DNA from: Bacteroidetes bacterium QH_10_64_37
GTDB lineage: Bacteria; Bacteroidota; Rhodothermia; Rhodothermales; Salinibacteraceae
Length of the DNA stretch: 64,000 nt
Assembly (NCBI GenBank): GCA_003023105.1
Contig: PXSZ01000044.1
Location: 1-64,000, forward strand
Direction of reading: 5' to 3'
Made by a program: the position numbers and the translations under genes. Positions 8,966-17,838 of this stretch are shown here, in pieces. Under the pieces are notes generated by a model that ran no database searches, was not told the DNA's origin, and saw only the letters and a list, made by a program, of their open reading frames with translations. How positions within the stretch are numbered: the first letter of the stretch is position 1; the number at the start of each line of letters is the position of its first letter.

Positions 8966-9607
8966 TTAGGACGTTGCTTCGGGCGGGGGGCGTCGGGGAG
9001 CGAGAGGAAGGTGAGAAGGTCGTCCCAGAAGGCAGAGGGATTCTGATCGCAGGGCCTCCGGATAGAGTCGGTGTTCGACCTCGCGGACGCGGTCGGCCAG
9101 TTCGTCGGAGGTGTCGTCGGCGTACACGGGCACCGGCTCTTGCAGGACCACGGGCCCGTGGTCGTACTCCTCGTCGACGAGGTGGACGGTGACGCCGGTC
9201 CAGTGCACGCCGTACTCGATCACGGCGCGATGGACGTGCATGCCGTACATGCCTTTCCCGCCGAAGGCGGGGAGGAGGGCCGGGTGGATATTTGTCATGC
9301 GGCCCCGGTATGCCTCAACCACGTTGGGCGGGATTTTCTGCATGTAGCCTGCGAGAGCAACGAACGTGGTGTCGTGGGCGTCCAGCGTGTCCAGAAGGGC
9401 ACGGCCAAACGAAGCCGGGGTCTCGAAGGAGGACGGCGGGATGATCTCGGTTGGCACCCCATGACGGTCGGCCCGTTCCAGGGCGCCGGCGTCGGGGGTG
9501 TTGCTCACGCAGCACACGACCTCGGCTGGGAGGTCGCCCGTGTCGATCTCGTCCAGGAGGGCCTGGAAGTTGGTTCCGCCCCCGGAGGCAAAGACGGCGA
9601 GACGCAT
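8966..9607 (-). CDS. purN: Phosphoribosylglycinamide formyltransferase PurN
   Basis: A 213-residue folate-dependent transferase that formylates GAR in step three of purine synthesis. MRLAVFASGGGTNFQAL at the N-terminus is the usual start, so I use the ATG at 9605-9607 and not the in-frame ATG 84 bp further upstream. The formyl-transfer site is seen in TNIHPALLPAFGG (Asn, His) and in HLVDEEYDHGPVV, which carries the catalytic Asp. The last 20 residues are a non-conserved Pro/Arg-rich tail. It lies upstream of purH on the same strand, separated by the heptamer array. Confidence 0.95.
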   Translation of the reverse strand: MRLAVFASGGGTNFQALLDEIDTGDLPAEVVCCVSNTPDAGALERADRHGVPTEIIPPSSFETPASFGRALLDTLDAHDTTFVALAGYMQKIPPNVVEAYRGRMTNIHPALLPAFGGKGMYGMHVHRAVIEYGVHWTGVTVHLVDEEYDHGPVVLQEPVPVYADDTSDELADRVREVEHRLYPEALRSESLCLLGRPSHLPLAPRRPPPEATS

Positions 9608-10098
9608 CGCGCAGATGGCGGCGGTCGGTGAGATGGGTGGACGGAGAGCGTTCCCTTCCGCACGTCCCAAGATGAGGGAGGGGGACGGCAAATGTCAGCA
9701 GGCGGCGGACTAATTTGCTGTGAGATTGTGCGGGATCCAGATTCAAACTTCTGGTTCAGGATCGACGCGGCGTCGTTGCGCGCCGTAGCGAGGCGGGACC
9801 GGGACGCCCGGGCCTCAGTCGTTTCGAACGAGCGCGGATGCTGAGCACAAAACTGCGTTTGGTTTGATCTCTGCGGCGAAAGGCTGTATTCTATGTTCAC
9901 CCAGTCTAATCGGCACAATGGTGATATGCGGACCAATTCGGCATATTGCCCGCGTCGTTTTCGTAACCCCGTGGAATGATGGTGGTTCGCCGCTCCGCCG
10001 ATTCGTATTATGCCGTTCCGTTCCGTGTCGTATTACGGGTCGGATCCAGATAAGATAAGTTATGTCCGTCGTCTATTGAATTCACCCCTCAAGGCGAA
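9608..10098. other. Intergenic, visibly more AT-rich accessory DNA
   Basis: No frame here looks like a real protein. From about 9740 the sequence is less GC-rich than its surroundings, with runs such as attctatgtt and taagataagttatg. It leads into the DUF6602 fragment, so I read it as the left part of a small acquired and decayed segment. I see no integrase or recombination site. Confidence 0.5.
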
Positions 10099-10272
10099 AT
10101 GCTTGATCTTGTTAAATCTGCCGCCCGTCGGATGATGGCAGATTTTGGGGACTCGAGAAATATATCTCATGACGCTACAAAGGGACGGGCTCGTGAGCAC
10201 TCGGTGCTTGAGAACTTTTTAGAGCCATACTTGCCTGCTCGATATTCGGTCGGAAGTGGAGTGGTTATGTGA
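10099..10272 (+). pseudogene. DUF6602-family protein, N-terminal fragment
   Basis: A 57-codon open frame (ATG at 10099, TGA at 10270) matches the N-terminus of DUF6602 proteins: ISHDATKGRAREHSVLENFL followed by EPYLPARYSVGSGVV. Family members are normally several times longer and continue with a predicted nuclease-like (PD-(D/E)XK-type) core. Here the frame stops just after the GSGVV motif, and nothing downstream in any frame continues the match. The fragment is too short to fold as the family does. I infer a truncated gene, probably left from an acquired defence-like or accessory locus. Confidence 0.6.
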
Positions 10273-10431
10273 CGACACGATCGAATGGAAATCCTGTCTT
10301 TCGCTTCAGTTTGGACGGTGACATTTGAATCTGACCGTATCCCTGCCCGGGTCAGGTGAGTTTTCTCGTTATGTTGCGGCGCTACCAACTCCCTTTCGAT
10401 CTATCTACGCTTTTCAGATCTGTTCACCAAT

Positions 10432-10644
10432 ATGCCTGCTCCGCTCTTGGGTCTCATCATATATGCGCTTCTCTCCATCGGTGCAATCGTGGCTGTGGTA
10501 CTGACCATTAAAGCGCTCCGGCGCATCGCCAGAAACCACGAGAGGTCGGTAGCCCTGCTGGAAGAACTCGTTCAACAGCAGAGAAGTGAACACCCGGACC
10601 CTGGAACGCAAAACCCCGATACGACAGGATCGTCCGCCACATAA
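10432..10644 (+). CDS. Small single-pass membrane protein, function unknown
   Basis: A 70-residue product with one strong membrane helix (about residues 5-27), a basic patch (KALRRIARNHER) and a short charged helix ending in a polar tail. No family recognised; it resembles many small phage or cassette membrane proteins. There is no clear ribosome binding site upstream. Its TAA stop overlaps the first bases of an attC-like inverted structure (10641-10769), which would suit an integron gene cassette. Codon use and hydrophobic pattern favour a real gene, but this is not secure. Confidence 0.45.
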   Translation: MPAPLLGLIIYALLSIGAIVAVVLTIKALRRIARNHERSVALLEELVQQQRSEHPDPGTQNPDTTGSSAT

Positions 10645-10769
10645 CCCCACGCTTCAGCGGACACGGGGCGGGGCGATTTGTGCAGCCGCTGTGCACTTGT
10701 CGAGACGAGTTGCTACTTTTCAGAAGTGGTGCCGACCGGGTCCACCGCAGGTGAACTCGCCGCCGTTAT
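10641..10769 (+). other. Possible attC-like recombination site
   Basis: It begins ATAAC directly at the stop of the upstream small gene and ends GTTAT (10765-10769), its reverse complement. Inside the left end is ACGCTTCAGCGGAC and inside the right end GTGAACTCG, which are imperfectly complementary. The size (129 bp) and the position right after a small gene suit an attC site. The end motifs do not fully fit RYYYAAC/GTTRRRY, so this is tentative. Confidence 0.3.
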
Positions 10770-10865
10770 AGAATAGATAGCGCGTGGACGGAAGGAGAAA
10801 CCATTGGGCAGAGCAGGTTGTCTTACGAAGGGAAGATCCGCTGCAAGAAATAACACTTCAGACCG

Positions 10866-11084
10866 ATGACGCGACTACTCGAAAAGGCTTTCACCCGAGC
10901 CTCTGAACTTCCAGACGAAGACCAAGACGCTCTCGCAAAACGTTTGCTTGCCGAGATCGAGTCGGAGAAGCGTTGGGACGAGTTGTTCGCCCGTTCGCAA
11001 GACGAGATGGGACAGCTTGCCGATAAGGCACTTGCCGAGCACCGCCGAGGGGAAACGCAGCGCTTGGACCCGAGTGATCTGTGA
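10866..11084 (+). CDS. Antitoxin of a type II toxin-antitoxin pair
   Basis: A 72-residue, mostly helical, charged protein (ASELPDEDQDALAKRLLAEI is typical of short antitoxins paired with RelE/ParE toxins). It would bind and neutralise the toxin encoded immediately downstream and probably represses its own promoter. Its TGA stop overlaps the GTG start of the toxin by four bases, so the two are translationally coupled. The DNA-binding part is not obvious in the sequence. Confidence 0.75.
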   Translation: MTRLLEKAFTRASELPDEDQDALAKRLLAEIESEKRWDELFARSQDEMGQLADKALAEHRRGETQRLDPSDL

Positions 11085-11350
11085 TTTCCTACACGACCGA
11101 CAGTTTCTGGAAGCACTACGGCCAGTTGGACGAGCAAGTCAAGAGGCGGGCGCGCAAAGCCTACCGCCTCTTCGAGCAGGATCCGAGCCATCCGAGCTTG
11201 GGATTCAAGAAGGTTCATCAGACGAAGCCAGTCTACTCTGCCCGTGTGACGCTCGGCTACCGAGCGGTTGGAATACGTGACGGGAATGAGATCGTGTGGT
11301 TCTGGATTGGCCCGCACGACGAGTACGAGCGCGTCATCGAAGACGTCTGA
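11081..11350 (+). CDS. RelE/ParE-superfamily toxin
   Basis: An 89-residue basic protein with the RelE/ParE fold pattern: SFWKHYGQLDEQVKRRARKAYRLF (two helices), SLGFKKVHQTKPVYSARVTLGYRAV (central strands) and WFWIGPHDEYERVI at the end. RelE-like members cleave mRNA on the ribosome and ParE-like members poison gyrase; the sequence alone does not decide which. It uses a GTG start overlapping the antitoxin stop. The pair sits in the small accessory island. Confidence 0.8.
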   Translation: MISYTTDSFWKHYGQLDEQVKRRARKAYRLFEQDPSHPSLGFKKVHQTKPVYSARVTLGYRAVGIRDGNEIVWFWIGPHDEYERVIEDV

Positions 11351-11385
11351 TTCGCATCTCCCTGTCGTGGAGGAGTAACGATCTA

Positions 11386-12066
11386 TCAACCGATGACGCG
11401 TCGGAGAAATGTTTCTGGAGCGGGGAGGGTGTCGAGCAGCAGATCGGGATCGTGTCGCGACAACTCGTCGCGGTCGTAGCGACCGGTACAGACGGCCACG
11501 GCGCGCGCCCCGGCGGCCCGAGCGCACTCGATGTCGTGGACCGTGTCGCCGATGATGACTGCGCGATCGGCGGCGTGGAAGGCGTGACCGGTGTGATCAG
11601 CGGCGCGGCGGATCGCGATGTCGGGAAGCTGATTGCGGTCGGCGTGGTCGCTGCCGAAGGCGCCGACGGGAAAGTAGTCGGCGAGGCCGTGTGCGGAGAG
11701 CTTCTCGTACGCAATGGGCTCGACGTTTCCGGTCACCAGCCCAAGTTGAACCGCCGGATCCTCGTCCAATCGCGAGAGGAGGGGGCGGACGCCGGGGAGC
11801 ACCTCTACGTCGGCGGGCGTGAGGGCGTCCCGCATCGCCTCCACGTATCCCTCGATGATCTCGGTGAGGACCGCATCGGTCGCGGAAAGGCCGTTCCGGG
11901 ACAACACCGACTCAAAAATGGCGGGGTCCGTTCGCCCGGAGAAGGAGACGCGGTCGGTGGAGATGGGGCGGTCCGTAAGGGATGAGAGGGCATGCGCGAT
12001 GGCCGTCCGGCTCGTCCCGTTCACCTGGACGAGGGTGCCGTCGATGTCGAAGAGGAGGAGGGTCAT
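11386..12066 (-). CDS. HAD-superfamily hydrolase, phosphoglycolate phosphatase-like
   Basis: A 226-residue cytoplasmic phosphatase of the haloacid dehalogenase superfamily. Motif I is FDIDGTL with nucleophile Asp7 and acid Asp9; motif II is VTGN; motif IV is IIGDTVHDIECARAAGA. The helical cap between motifs I and II (about residues 15-90) is of the C1 type found in phosphoglycolate phosphatases. The real substrate cannot be read from the sequence. It is a single gene on the minus strand, divergent from polA. Confidence 0.88.
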   Translation of the reverse strand: MTLLLFDIDGTLVQVNGTSRTAIAHALSSLTDRPISTDRVSFSGRTDPAIFESVLSRNGLSATDAVLTEIIEGYVEAMRDALTPADVEVLPGVRPLLSRLDEDPAVQLGLVTGNVEPIAYEKLSAHGLADYFPVGAFGSDHADRNQLPDIAIRRAADHTGHAFHAADRAVIIGDTVHDIECARAAGARAVAVCTGRYDRDELSRHDPDLLLDTLPAPETFLRRVIG

Positions 12067-12364
12067 GGAAGGGGGAAATGAGAGAAAGGGGGAGTGGGGA
12101 AAACGTGGACGCGTCGAAGGGACGTTCCCTCGCTCTCTCGCCCAATACTACTAAGCAAGTGACATACCGATCGAGGACTCCAGTGGATCCTGCACAGAAG
12201 CACCTGGAAGAATTCAGCAACACTGCGGTGCCTGGGGGGAATGAAGAAGCGACGGGCGAACCTCGCAATGTCGGCGAGCATTAAACAGAGCGGCGTTTGG
12301 AGACGGCACTCCTTGCCGTTTTCCCGGCTTCTCACCCGCTTTCATCTCCAGTCCCCTGCTTTGC
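12067..12364. other. Intergenic region upstream of polA
   Basis: No gene supported. There is a purine-rich stretch with a rough 7-base rhythm at 12067-12100, and a short hairpin (acggca/tgccgt) with a T-run at 12303-12322 just before polA. A 33-codon GTG-initiated frame at about 12183-12284 has no recognisable relatives. Confidence 0.5.
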
Positions 12365-15148
12365 ATGGTTGACCAGGAAGACACGGCACCACCCGAGCGG
12401 TCGCTCTATCTCATCGACGCGATGTCGCTGGCCTACCGGGCCCACTACATTTTCATTGGCCGTCCCCTCATCAACTCGAAGGGTCAGAATACCTCCGCCG
12501 CCTACGGCTTCACCAACTCGCTCCTCAAGCTCATCGAGGATCACGACATTGAGCACGCCGCGGTGGTGTTCGACGAGGGGGAGGAAGACACCTTCCGGAA
12601 AGAGATCTACGAGGACTACAAGGCCCATCGCGATCCGCCGCCGGACGAGCTGCTGGAGAACATTCCGTTCATCAAGGAAATCGTGAAGGCTCTCGACATT
12701 CCGGTCCTGGAGATGCCGGGCGTGGAGGCTGACGACGTGATTGGCACCCTCGCCGCACAGGCCGAGGCGGACGACGCCGAGGTCGTGATCGTCTCCCCGG
12801 ACAAGGACTTCAAGCAGCTGCTCAGCGACAAGGTCTCGATTTACAAGCCGGCCAAGGGGGACCAGGACTTCGAGATCATCACCGATGAGGCCTTTCGGGA
12901 GGAGACGGGATTGGATCCCGTCCAATTCATTGACTTGCTCGCCCTGTCGGGAGACAGTTCTGATAACGTGCCGGGGGTGCCGAACATCGGTGACAAGACA
13001 TCGATGAAGTACCTCAAGGACTACGACGACGTGGAAGAGGTGATCGAAAACGCAGATGAGATTGGTGGGAAACGGGGGCAGAACCTGAAAGAGTACGCCG
13101 AGGATGCCCGCCTCAGCAAGCGCCTCGTTCGCATCCGCACCGACCTCGACGTGGGAATGGACTGGCACCGGCTCCGCTGTAAAGAGCCGGACGAGAAAAA
13201 GCTAACGGCTCTTTTTCAAGAGCTGGAGTTCGAATCGCTCGCCGACCGTCTCGATCTCGACGGCGAGACGGAGATCGAAGAGGAACAGGACGAGGACGAG
13301 GATCTGGAGTTCGACTTCGGCCCTTACGAGGAAGTCCAGGAGCTCGACCCGGACGCGGTCGACTACGACGTGGTGGAGACCGAGGCGGAGCTCCGGGCAT
13401 TTGCGGAGCGGCTGGGTGAGCAGCCCCGCTACGCCTTCGACGCGGAGGCCACCTCGAAGGAGCCGATGTCCGCCGATCTCGTCGGGCTGTCCTTCAGCTG
13501 GGAGGCCGAGACGGCGACGTACGTGCCCACACCCCTCCCCGACAACACCTCGGCCGATGCGGTTCTGGACGTGCTCGCCCCCGTGCTCGAACGCGACACG
13601 GAGAAGATCGGGCACAACCTGAAGTACGATCTGCTCCTGCTCAAACAGCACGGCGTGGACGTGGCCGGGCCGCTGTTCGACACGATGGTGGCGCACTACC
13701 TCCTAGCCCCGGAGCAGAACCACAACCTCGGAGACGTGGGGCGGTCGGTGCTCAACTACAAGATGGTCCCGATCTCGGAGCTGATCGGCGACGACACCGA
13801 CCACGACTCGATGCGCGAGGTCGACGTGCAGGAGGCCGCGCCCTACGCCTGCGAGGACGCCGACATTGCCCTCCGGCTGGCCGACGAGCTGGCGGCGCAA
13901 CTGGAGGAGGGGAACGTGCTCGACATCGCCCACAACATCGAGTTTCCGCTCGTTCACGTGCTCGCGGCGATGGAGCATACCGGCATCCGCCTCGACACCG
14001 ACGTGCTCGACGGGATTTCCGACGGACTGGAGAACCGCCTGGCGGAAATTGAGGCGGAGATTTTCGACTTGGCCGGGGAGGAGTTCAACATCAACTCGCC
14101 GCAGCAGCTCGGCGAGATTCTGTTCGAGAAGCTCGACCTCCCGGTCGTCTCGAAGACGCCCACCGGGAATCCCTCCACCAAAGAGAGCGTCCTCCAGGAG
14201 CTCTCCACCAAGCACGACATTCCCGGCCTGGTGCTCGACTGGCGGTCGACCTACAAGCTAAAGAGCACGTATCTGGACGCCCTTGGCGAACTGGTCAACC
14301 CCGAGACCGGTCGGCTCCACACCAGCTTCAACCAGACGCGGACCGCCACGGGCCGCCTCTCCTCCAGCGACCCGAATCTCCAAAACATCCCCATCCGCAC
14401 CGAGCTGGGTCGGCAGATTCGCCGCGCGTTCGTGCCCAAGGAGGACTGGACACTCCTTGCCGCCGACTACGCGCAGATCGAGCTCCGCATCCTGGCCTCC
14501 ATGAGCGGGGATGAAGCCATGCAGGAGACCTTCCGGGCAGGCGGCGACATCCACACCGACGCCGCCTCGCGGGTCTACGACATCGACCCCGACGAGGTGA
14601 CCCCCGACCAGCGCAGCAAGGCGAAAGAAGTGAACTACGGCATTCCGTACGGCATCTCGCCGTGGGGCCTCGCGCAGCGGATGCGCATGCCGGTCGACGA
14701 AGCGCAGGACATCATTAAACAGTATCGAAAGTCCTACCCGGGCGTCTCCCAACTGCTCAATGAGCTTGTGGAGGAGGCCCAGGAGAGGGGCTACGCCGAG
14801 ACCCTGCTTGGCCGCCGTCGCTATCTTCCCAACATTGACAGCTCCAATAGCAACGAGCGCAGCGCCGCGGAGCGCGTGGCGGTCAATATGCCCATCCAGG
14901 GCACACAGGCGGACATGATCAAGATTGCGATGAACCGCATCCACGACCGCCTGTCCCGAAGGCCTTCGGGATGGTCAACGCGGATGCTCCTCCAGGTCCA
15001 CGACGAACTCCTCTTCGAGGTGCCGCCGAATGAGGTGCTGGAGGTGCAGTCGATGATCAACCGGGAGATGCAGGACGCCCTCCCCCTCGACGACGTGCCC
15101 GTGGTCGTGGACATCGACGCGGGCGATAACTGGCTCGATGCGCACTGA
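12365..15148 (+). CDS. polA: DNA polymerase I
   Basis: A 927-residue three-domain repair and replication polymerase. The 5' nuclease domain covers about residues 1-280 (LYLIDAMSLAYRAHY, AVVFDEG, MPGVEADDVIGTLA, LSGDSSDNVPGVPNIG). An acidic linker follows (about 295-320). The 3'-5' exonuclease domain looks intact: FDAEAT gives Asp359 and Glu361, with NLKYD and YACEDAD following. The polymerase domain carries motif A (DYAQIELRILA), motif B (RSKAKEVNYGIPYG) and motif C (QVHDELLFEVP). Motif B has Lys754 and a Tyr at residue 758, where E. coli (762) and Taq (667) have Phe; this residue governs discrimination against dideoxynucleotides. Confidence 0.97.
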   Translation: MVDQEDTAPPERSLYLIDAMSLAYRAHYIFIGRPLINSKGQNTSAAYGFTNSLLKLIEDHDIEHAAVVFDEGEEDTFRKEIYEDYKAHRDPPPDELLENIPFIKEIVKALDIPVLEMPGVEADDVIGTLAAQAEADDAEVVIVSPDKDFKQLLSDKVSIYKPAKGDQDFEIITDEAFREETGLDPVQFIDLLALSGDSSDNVPGVPNIGDKTSMKYLKDYDDVEEVIENADEIGGKRGQNLKEYAEDARLSKRLVRIRTDLDVGMDWHRLRCKEPDEKKLTALFQELEFESLADRLDLDGETEIEEEQDEDEDLEFDFGPYEEVQELDPDAVDYDVVETEAELRAFAERLGEQPRYAFDAEATSKEPMSADLVGLSFSWEAETATYVPTPLPDNTSADAVLDVLAPVLERDTEKIGHNLKYDLLLLKQHGVDVAGPLFDTMVAHYLLAPEQNHNLGDVGRSVLNYKMVPISELIGDDTDHDSMREVDVQEAAPYACEDADIALRLADELAAQLEEGNVLDIAHNIEFPLVHVLAAMEHTGIRLDTDVLDGISDGLENRLAEIEAEIFDLAGEEFNINSPQQLGEILFEKLDLPVVSKTPTGNPSTKESVLQELSTKHDIPGLVLDWRSTYKLKSTYLDALGELVNPETGRLHTSFNQTRTATGRLSSSDPNLQNIPIRTELGRQIRRAFVPKEDWTLLAADYAQIELRILASMSGDEAMQETFRAGGDIHTDAASRVYDIDPDEVTPDQRSKAKEVNYGIPYGISPWGLAQRMRMPVDEAQDIIKQYRKSYPGVSQLLNELVEEAQERGYAETLLGRRRYLPNIDSSNSNERSAAERVAVNMPIQGTQADMIKIAMNRIHDRLSRRPSGWSTRMLLQVHDELLFEVPPNEVLEVQSMINREMQDALPLDDVPVVVDIDAGDNWLDAH

Positions 15149-15154
15149 GTCGTT

Positions 15155-15231
15155 CGTATTGCGTAGTGCGTATTGCGTAACTCGTCAAGTCCCTGATACG
15201 AAATACGCAATACGAAATACGTAGTACGCGT
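15155..15231. repeat. Heptad inverted-repeat element, CGTATTG family
   Basis: The left arm is four 7-base units (cgtattg, cgtagtg, cgtattg, cgtaact). The right arm is five units (tacgaaa, tacgcaa, tacgaaa, tacgtag, tacgcgt), largely the reverse complement. It lies 6 bp after the polA stop and may fold into a hairpin. Other copies are at 29336, 30668 and 45409. Confidence 0.9.
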
Positions 15232-15268
15232 CAATGAGAAGCAACCAATTTCTATCACAGCTCCACGC

Positions 15269-16579
15269 ATGCCCGAAACCACCACCGCCCCACCTCACGA
15301 CATTCCCGCTGCCGTCGAGTTCCAGGAGGCGTCGGACGACATCGAGTGCTACCGGCTCACTGAAAATGACCTCCGCGTGCTTCTGCTGCCGCAGGACGGC
15401 GCGTCGGTGGCCACGTCGATGGTGACCTACCACGTGGGGAGTCGCAACGAACGTACGGGCCACACCGGCGCCACCCACATGCTGGAGCACCTCATGTTCA
15501 AGGGCACCGAGCGGTACCACAAGCGCAAGGGCACCTCGATTTTCGAAACGCTCCAGGCGGTGGGCGCCAAGGTGAACGCCTCCACGTGGCTCGACCGCAC
15601 CAACTACTACGAGATGCTGCCCACCGAGCACTTGCCCCTCGCGCTCGATATTGAGGCGGACCGGATGCGCGGCGCGCTGCTCGACCCCGAGGACGTGGAG
15701 GACGAGCGGACGGTCATCCTCAACGAGCGGGATCGGAACCAGAATGATCCGGTCTCTCGGCTGTTCGACGAGGTGTGGGGCGCGGCGTTCGTGGCCCATC
15801 CCTACCACCACCCCACGATCGGGTGGAAGAGCGACATCGAGCGCATCACGCCGGACGGCCTCCGCAAATACTACGACACCTTCTACTGGCCGGACAACGC
15901 CACGCTGTCCATCGTGGGGCAGTTCGCCCGCACCGAAGTCCTCGCGGAGGTGGCCGACCACTTTGGATCCATCGACCCCGCCCCGCACGAGATTCCCCAG
16001 GTGACCACCGAGGAGCCGGAGCAGTCGGGGCCGCGCCGCGTCACGGTGCAGCAGGACGGTCAGTTGGGGGCGGTCCTCATGGGCTTCAAGTCGCCCCCGG
16101 CCCTCGACGAGGACTCCGACGTGCTCGACGTGCTAGCGCGCATTCTGGCCTCGGGGAAGGGGAGTCGCCTCTACCGCCGCTGCACGGATCGCGGGCTTAC
16201 CAGCGACGTGTTCGGCATCAATTTTCGCCTCCGCGACCCCGGGCTTTTCTCAGTCTTCGCGTATCTCGCCCCCGACCAGGATCACCGGACGGTGGAAAGC
16301 GCCATCGAGGAAAGCATCGAAGACGTCCAGGAGAACGGCGTGACGCAGGAGGAGCTCAACCGGGCGCGCAGCCAGCTTCACGCCCAGATCGCGTTCGACC
16401 GCGACGGGCCGATGCGGGTCGCCTCGCAGCTCAACGAGGCCCTGGCGGCCGGTGACTGGAAGCTCTACACGCAGTACCTGGATCGCCTCGACGATGTCAC
16501 TGTGGAGGACGTGCAGCGCGTGGCCCAGACCTACCTTACGAGCGGAAAAATGACCGTCGGTCGGTACGTGCCTGAGTGA
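15269..16579 (+). CDS. M16-family zinc metallopeptidase, catalytic type
   Basis: A 436-residue insulinase/pitrilysin-type peptidase. The inverted zinc site HMLEH is at residues 70-74 (His70, Glu73, His74), with the distal Glu in DIEADRMRG. The two homologous halves typical of M16B proteins are present. There is no signal peptide, so a cytoplasmic location is likely unless an unseen N-terminus exists. M16B enzymes often work with a non-catalytic partner encoded next door; here the next gene is such a partner but is broken. The stop codon lies in the first unit of a heptamer array. Confidence 0.92.
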   Translation: MPETTTAPPHDIPAAVEFQEASDDIECYRLTENDLRVLLLPQDGASVATSMVTYHVGSRNERTGHTGATHMLEHLMFKGTERYHKRKGTSIFETLQAVGAKVNASTWLDRTNYYEMLPTEHLPLALDIEADRMRGALLDPEDVEDERTVILNERDRNQNDPVSRLFDEVWGAAFVAHPYHHPTIGWKSDIERITPDGLRKYYDTFYWPDNATLSIVGQFARTEVLAEVADHFGSIDPAPHEIPQVTTEEPEQSGPRRVTVQQDGQLGAVLMGFKSPPALDEDSDVLDVLARILASGKGSRLYRRCTDRGLTSDVFGINFRLRDPGLFSVFAYLAPDQDHRTVESAIEESIEDVQENGVTQEELNRARSQLHAQIAFDRDGPMRVASQLNEALAAGDWKLYTQYLDRLDDVTVEDVQRVAQTYLTSGKMTVGRYVPE

Positions 16580-16646
16580 AACGTGGAACGTAAAACGTGA
16601 AACGTAGAACGTGGAACGTGTCACGCCTCACTTGTCACGCATCACG
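16577..16646. repeat. Tandem array of 10 degenerate heptamers (TGGAACG/TGTCACG)
   Basis: Ten 7-base units in strict register: six of type TGGAACG, then four of type TGTCACG. It starts on the stop codon of the M16 gene and ends about 50 bp before the second M16 gene. Confidence 0.9.
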
Positions 16647-16693
16647 CGAGGAGGCTTTTCCCGATCCTTTTTCCATCCATCCAGAGTGCTCAA

Positions 16694-17829
16694 ATGTCCG
16701 AGATTCCTCCTTCGAGCAACGGAGCCGCCACGCCGGACCTTGCTGACCGCATCCACGACCGAGCGGCAGGGCCGGGCCAGCTTCTGACGCTCCGCACCTC
16801 GGCGACGGCCTCTACGTCGAAGGATCGGGGCGGACGCTCGCCGAGGACGTGCCCCGCGTGATGGACGTGATGGCGGAGATGCTCCGGACGCCTGCGTTCG
16901 ACCCCGAGGAATTTGAGAAGGCCCGTGCGCAGGTCGCCGCCGACATCCAGCGCCGCATGGAGAAGACCTCGGCCCGCGCCTCTGCGGCCCTCTCCCGGCG
17001 GCTCTTTCCCGAGGGGCATCCCAATCACACTCCCGCGCCGGAGACGGCCCTGGAGCGCCTACAGGGCCTTACCGTCCAGGACGTGCGCGACTACCACGAC
17101 ACCCACTTCGGTGCCACCGAATGGACCCTCGCCGTGGTGGGCGATCTGCAGCACGACGAGGTCGCATCGGTCGTGGCGGAGGCGTTCGACGGGTGGGATC
17201 CCCACGACACACAGGCCACCTACGAGACGAAGGCCGCCCCTTCCGACGTGGGCCGCAGCGTGGTCCCAATTCCCGACAAGTCGAACGTAGACGTGCGCCT
17301 CGGACACGCACTCCCGATCCACCGGGACCACGACGACTATTCGGCACTCTACGTGAGCAACTACATCCTCGGCGGCGACTTTGCGGCGCGCCTCATGTCT
17401 ACGGTGCGCGACGAAAGGGGGCTCACCTACAGCATCCGATCGAGCCTGTCCGGCATCACGACCCGCTACGCCGGGTCCTGGCAGACGAGCATCACCCTGA
17501 GTCACGACGCGGTGGACGAGGGCATCGCCGCGACGAAAGACGTGATTCGCGAGTTTGTGGCAGAGGGGGCCACCCAGGAAGAGCTGGAGGCCAAAAAGAC
17601 GACAATCACCGGCTCCTACACCGTGGGCCTCGCCACCACCGAGCGCCTCGCACAGTCCATCCTCACCAACGCCGAGCGCGGGTTCGAGGTCTCCTACCTC
17701 GACGATTTTCCCGACGAAATCCGGGCGCTCACCCTGGAGGAGGTGAACGATGCGGTCCAGCGCTATCTCGATCCCGACGCGATCCAGGAAGCCCTGGCGG
17801 GCACCCGCCCGGAGCCCGTGGAGGCGTAA
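16694..17829 (+). pseudogene. Second M16-family peptidase gene, internally deleted and frameshifted
   Basis: The ATG at 16694 opens a frame (MSEIPPSSNGAATPDLADRI...) that ends at a TGA at 16858-16860. The bulk of the protein is in another frame, from GDGLYVEGSGRTLAEDVPRV (about 16800) to the stop at 17829; the first usable start in it is a GTG at 16849, giving 326 residues. That part is a good match to the non-catalytic M16B subunit: it has RDERGLTYSIRSSLSG, the R/Y pair region, and no HxxEH. The expected first half of the N-terminal domain, roughly 60-70 residues, is missing at the junction. I infer a deletion that joined two frames. A truncated product is possible but probably would not fold. 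Confidence 0.7.
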
Positions 17830-17838
17830 CCGTTCGCT

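Noticed and set aside
9864..10058. 64-codon frame upstream of the DUF6602 fragment
   Set aside because: No motif, odd composition and no ribosome binding site; most likely chance.
12183..12284. 33-codon GTG-initiated frame before polA
   Set aside because: Too short and without relatives that I recognise; cannot be told from chance.
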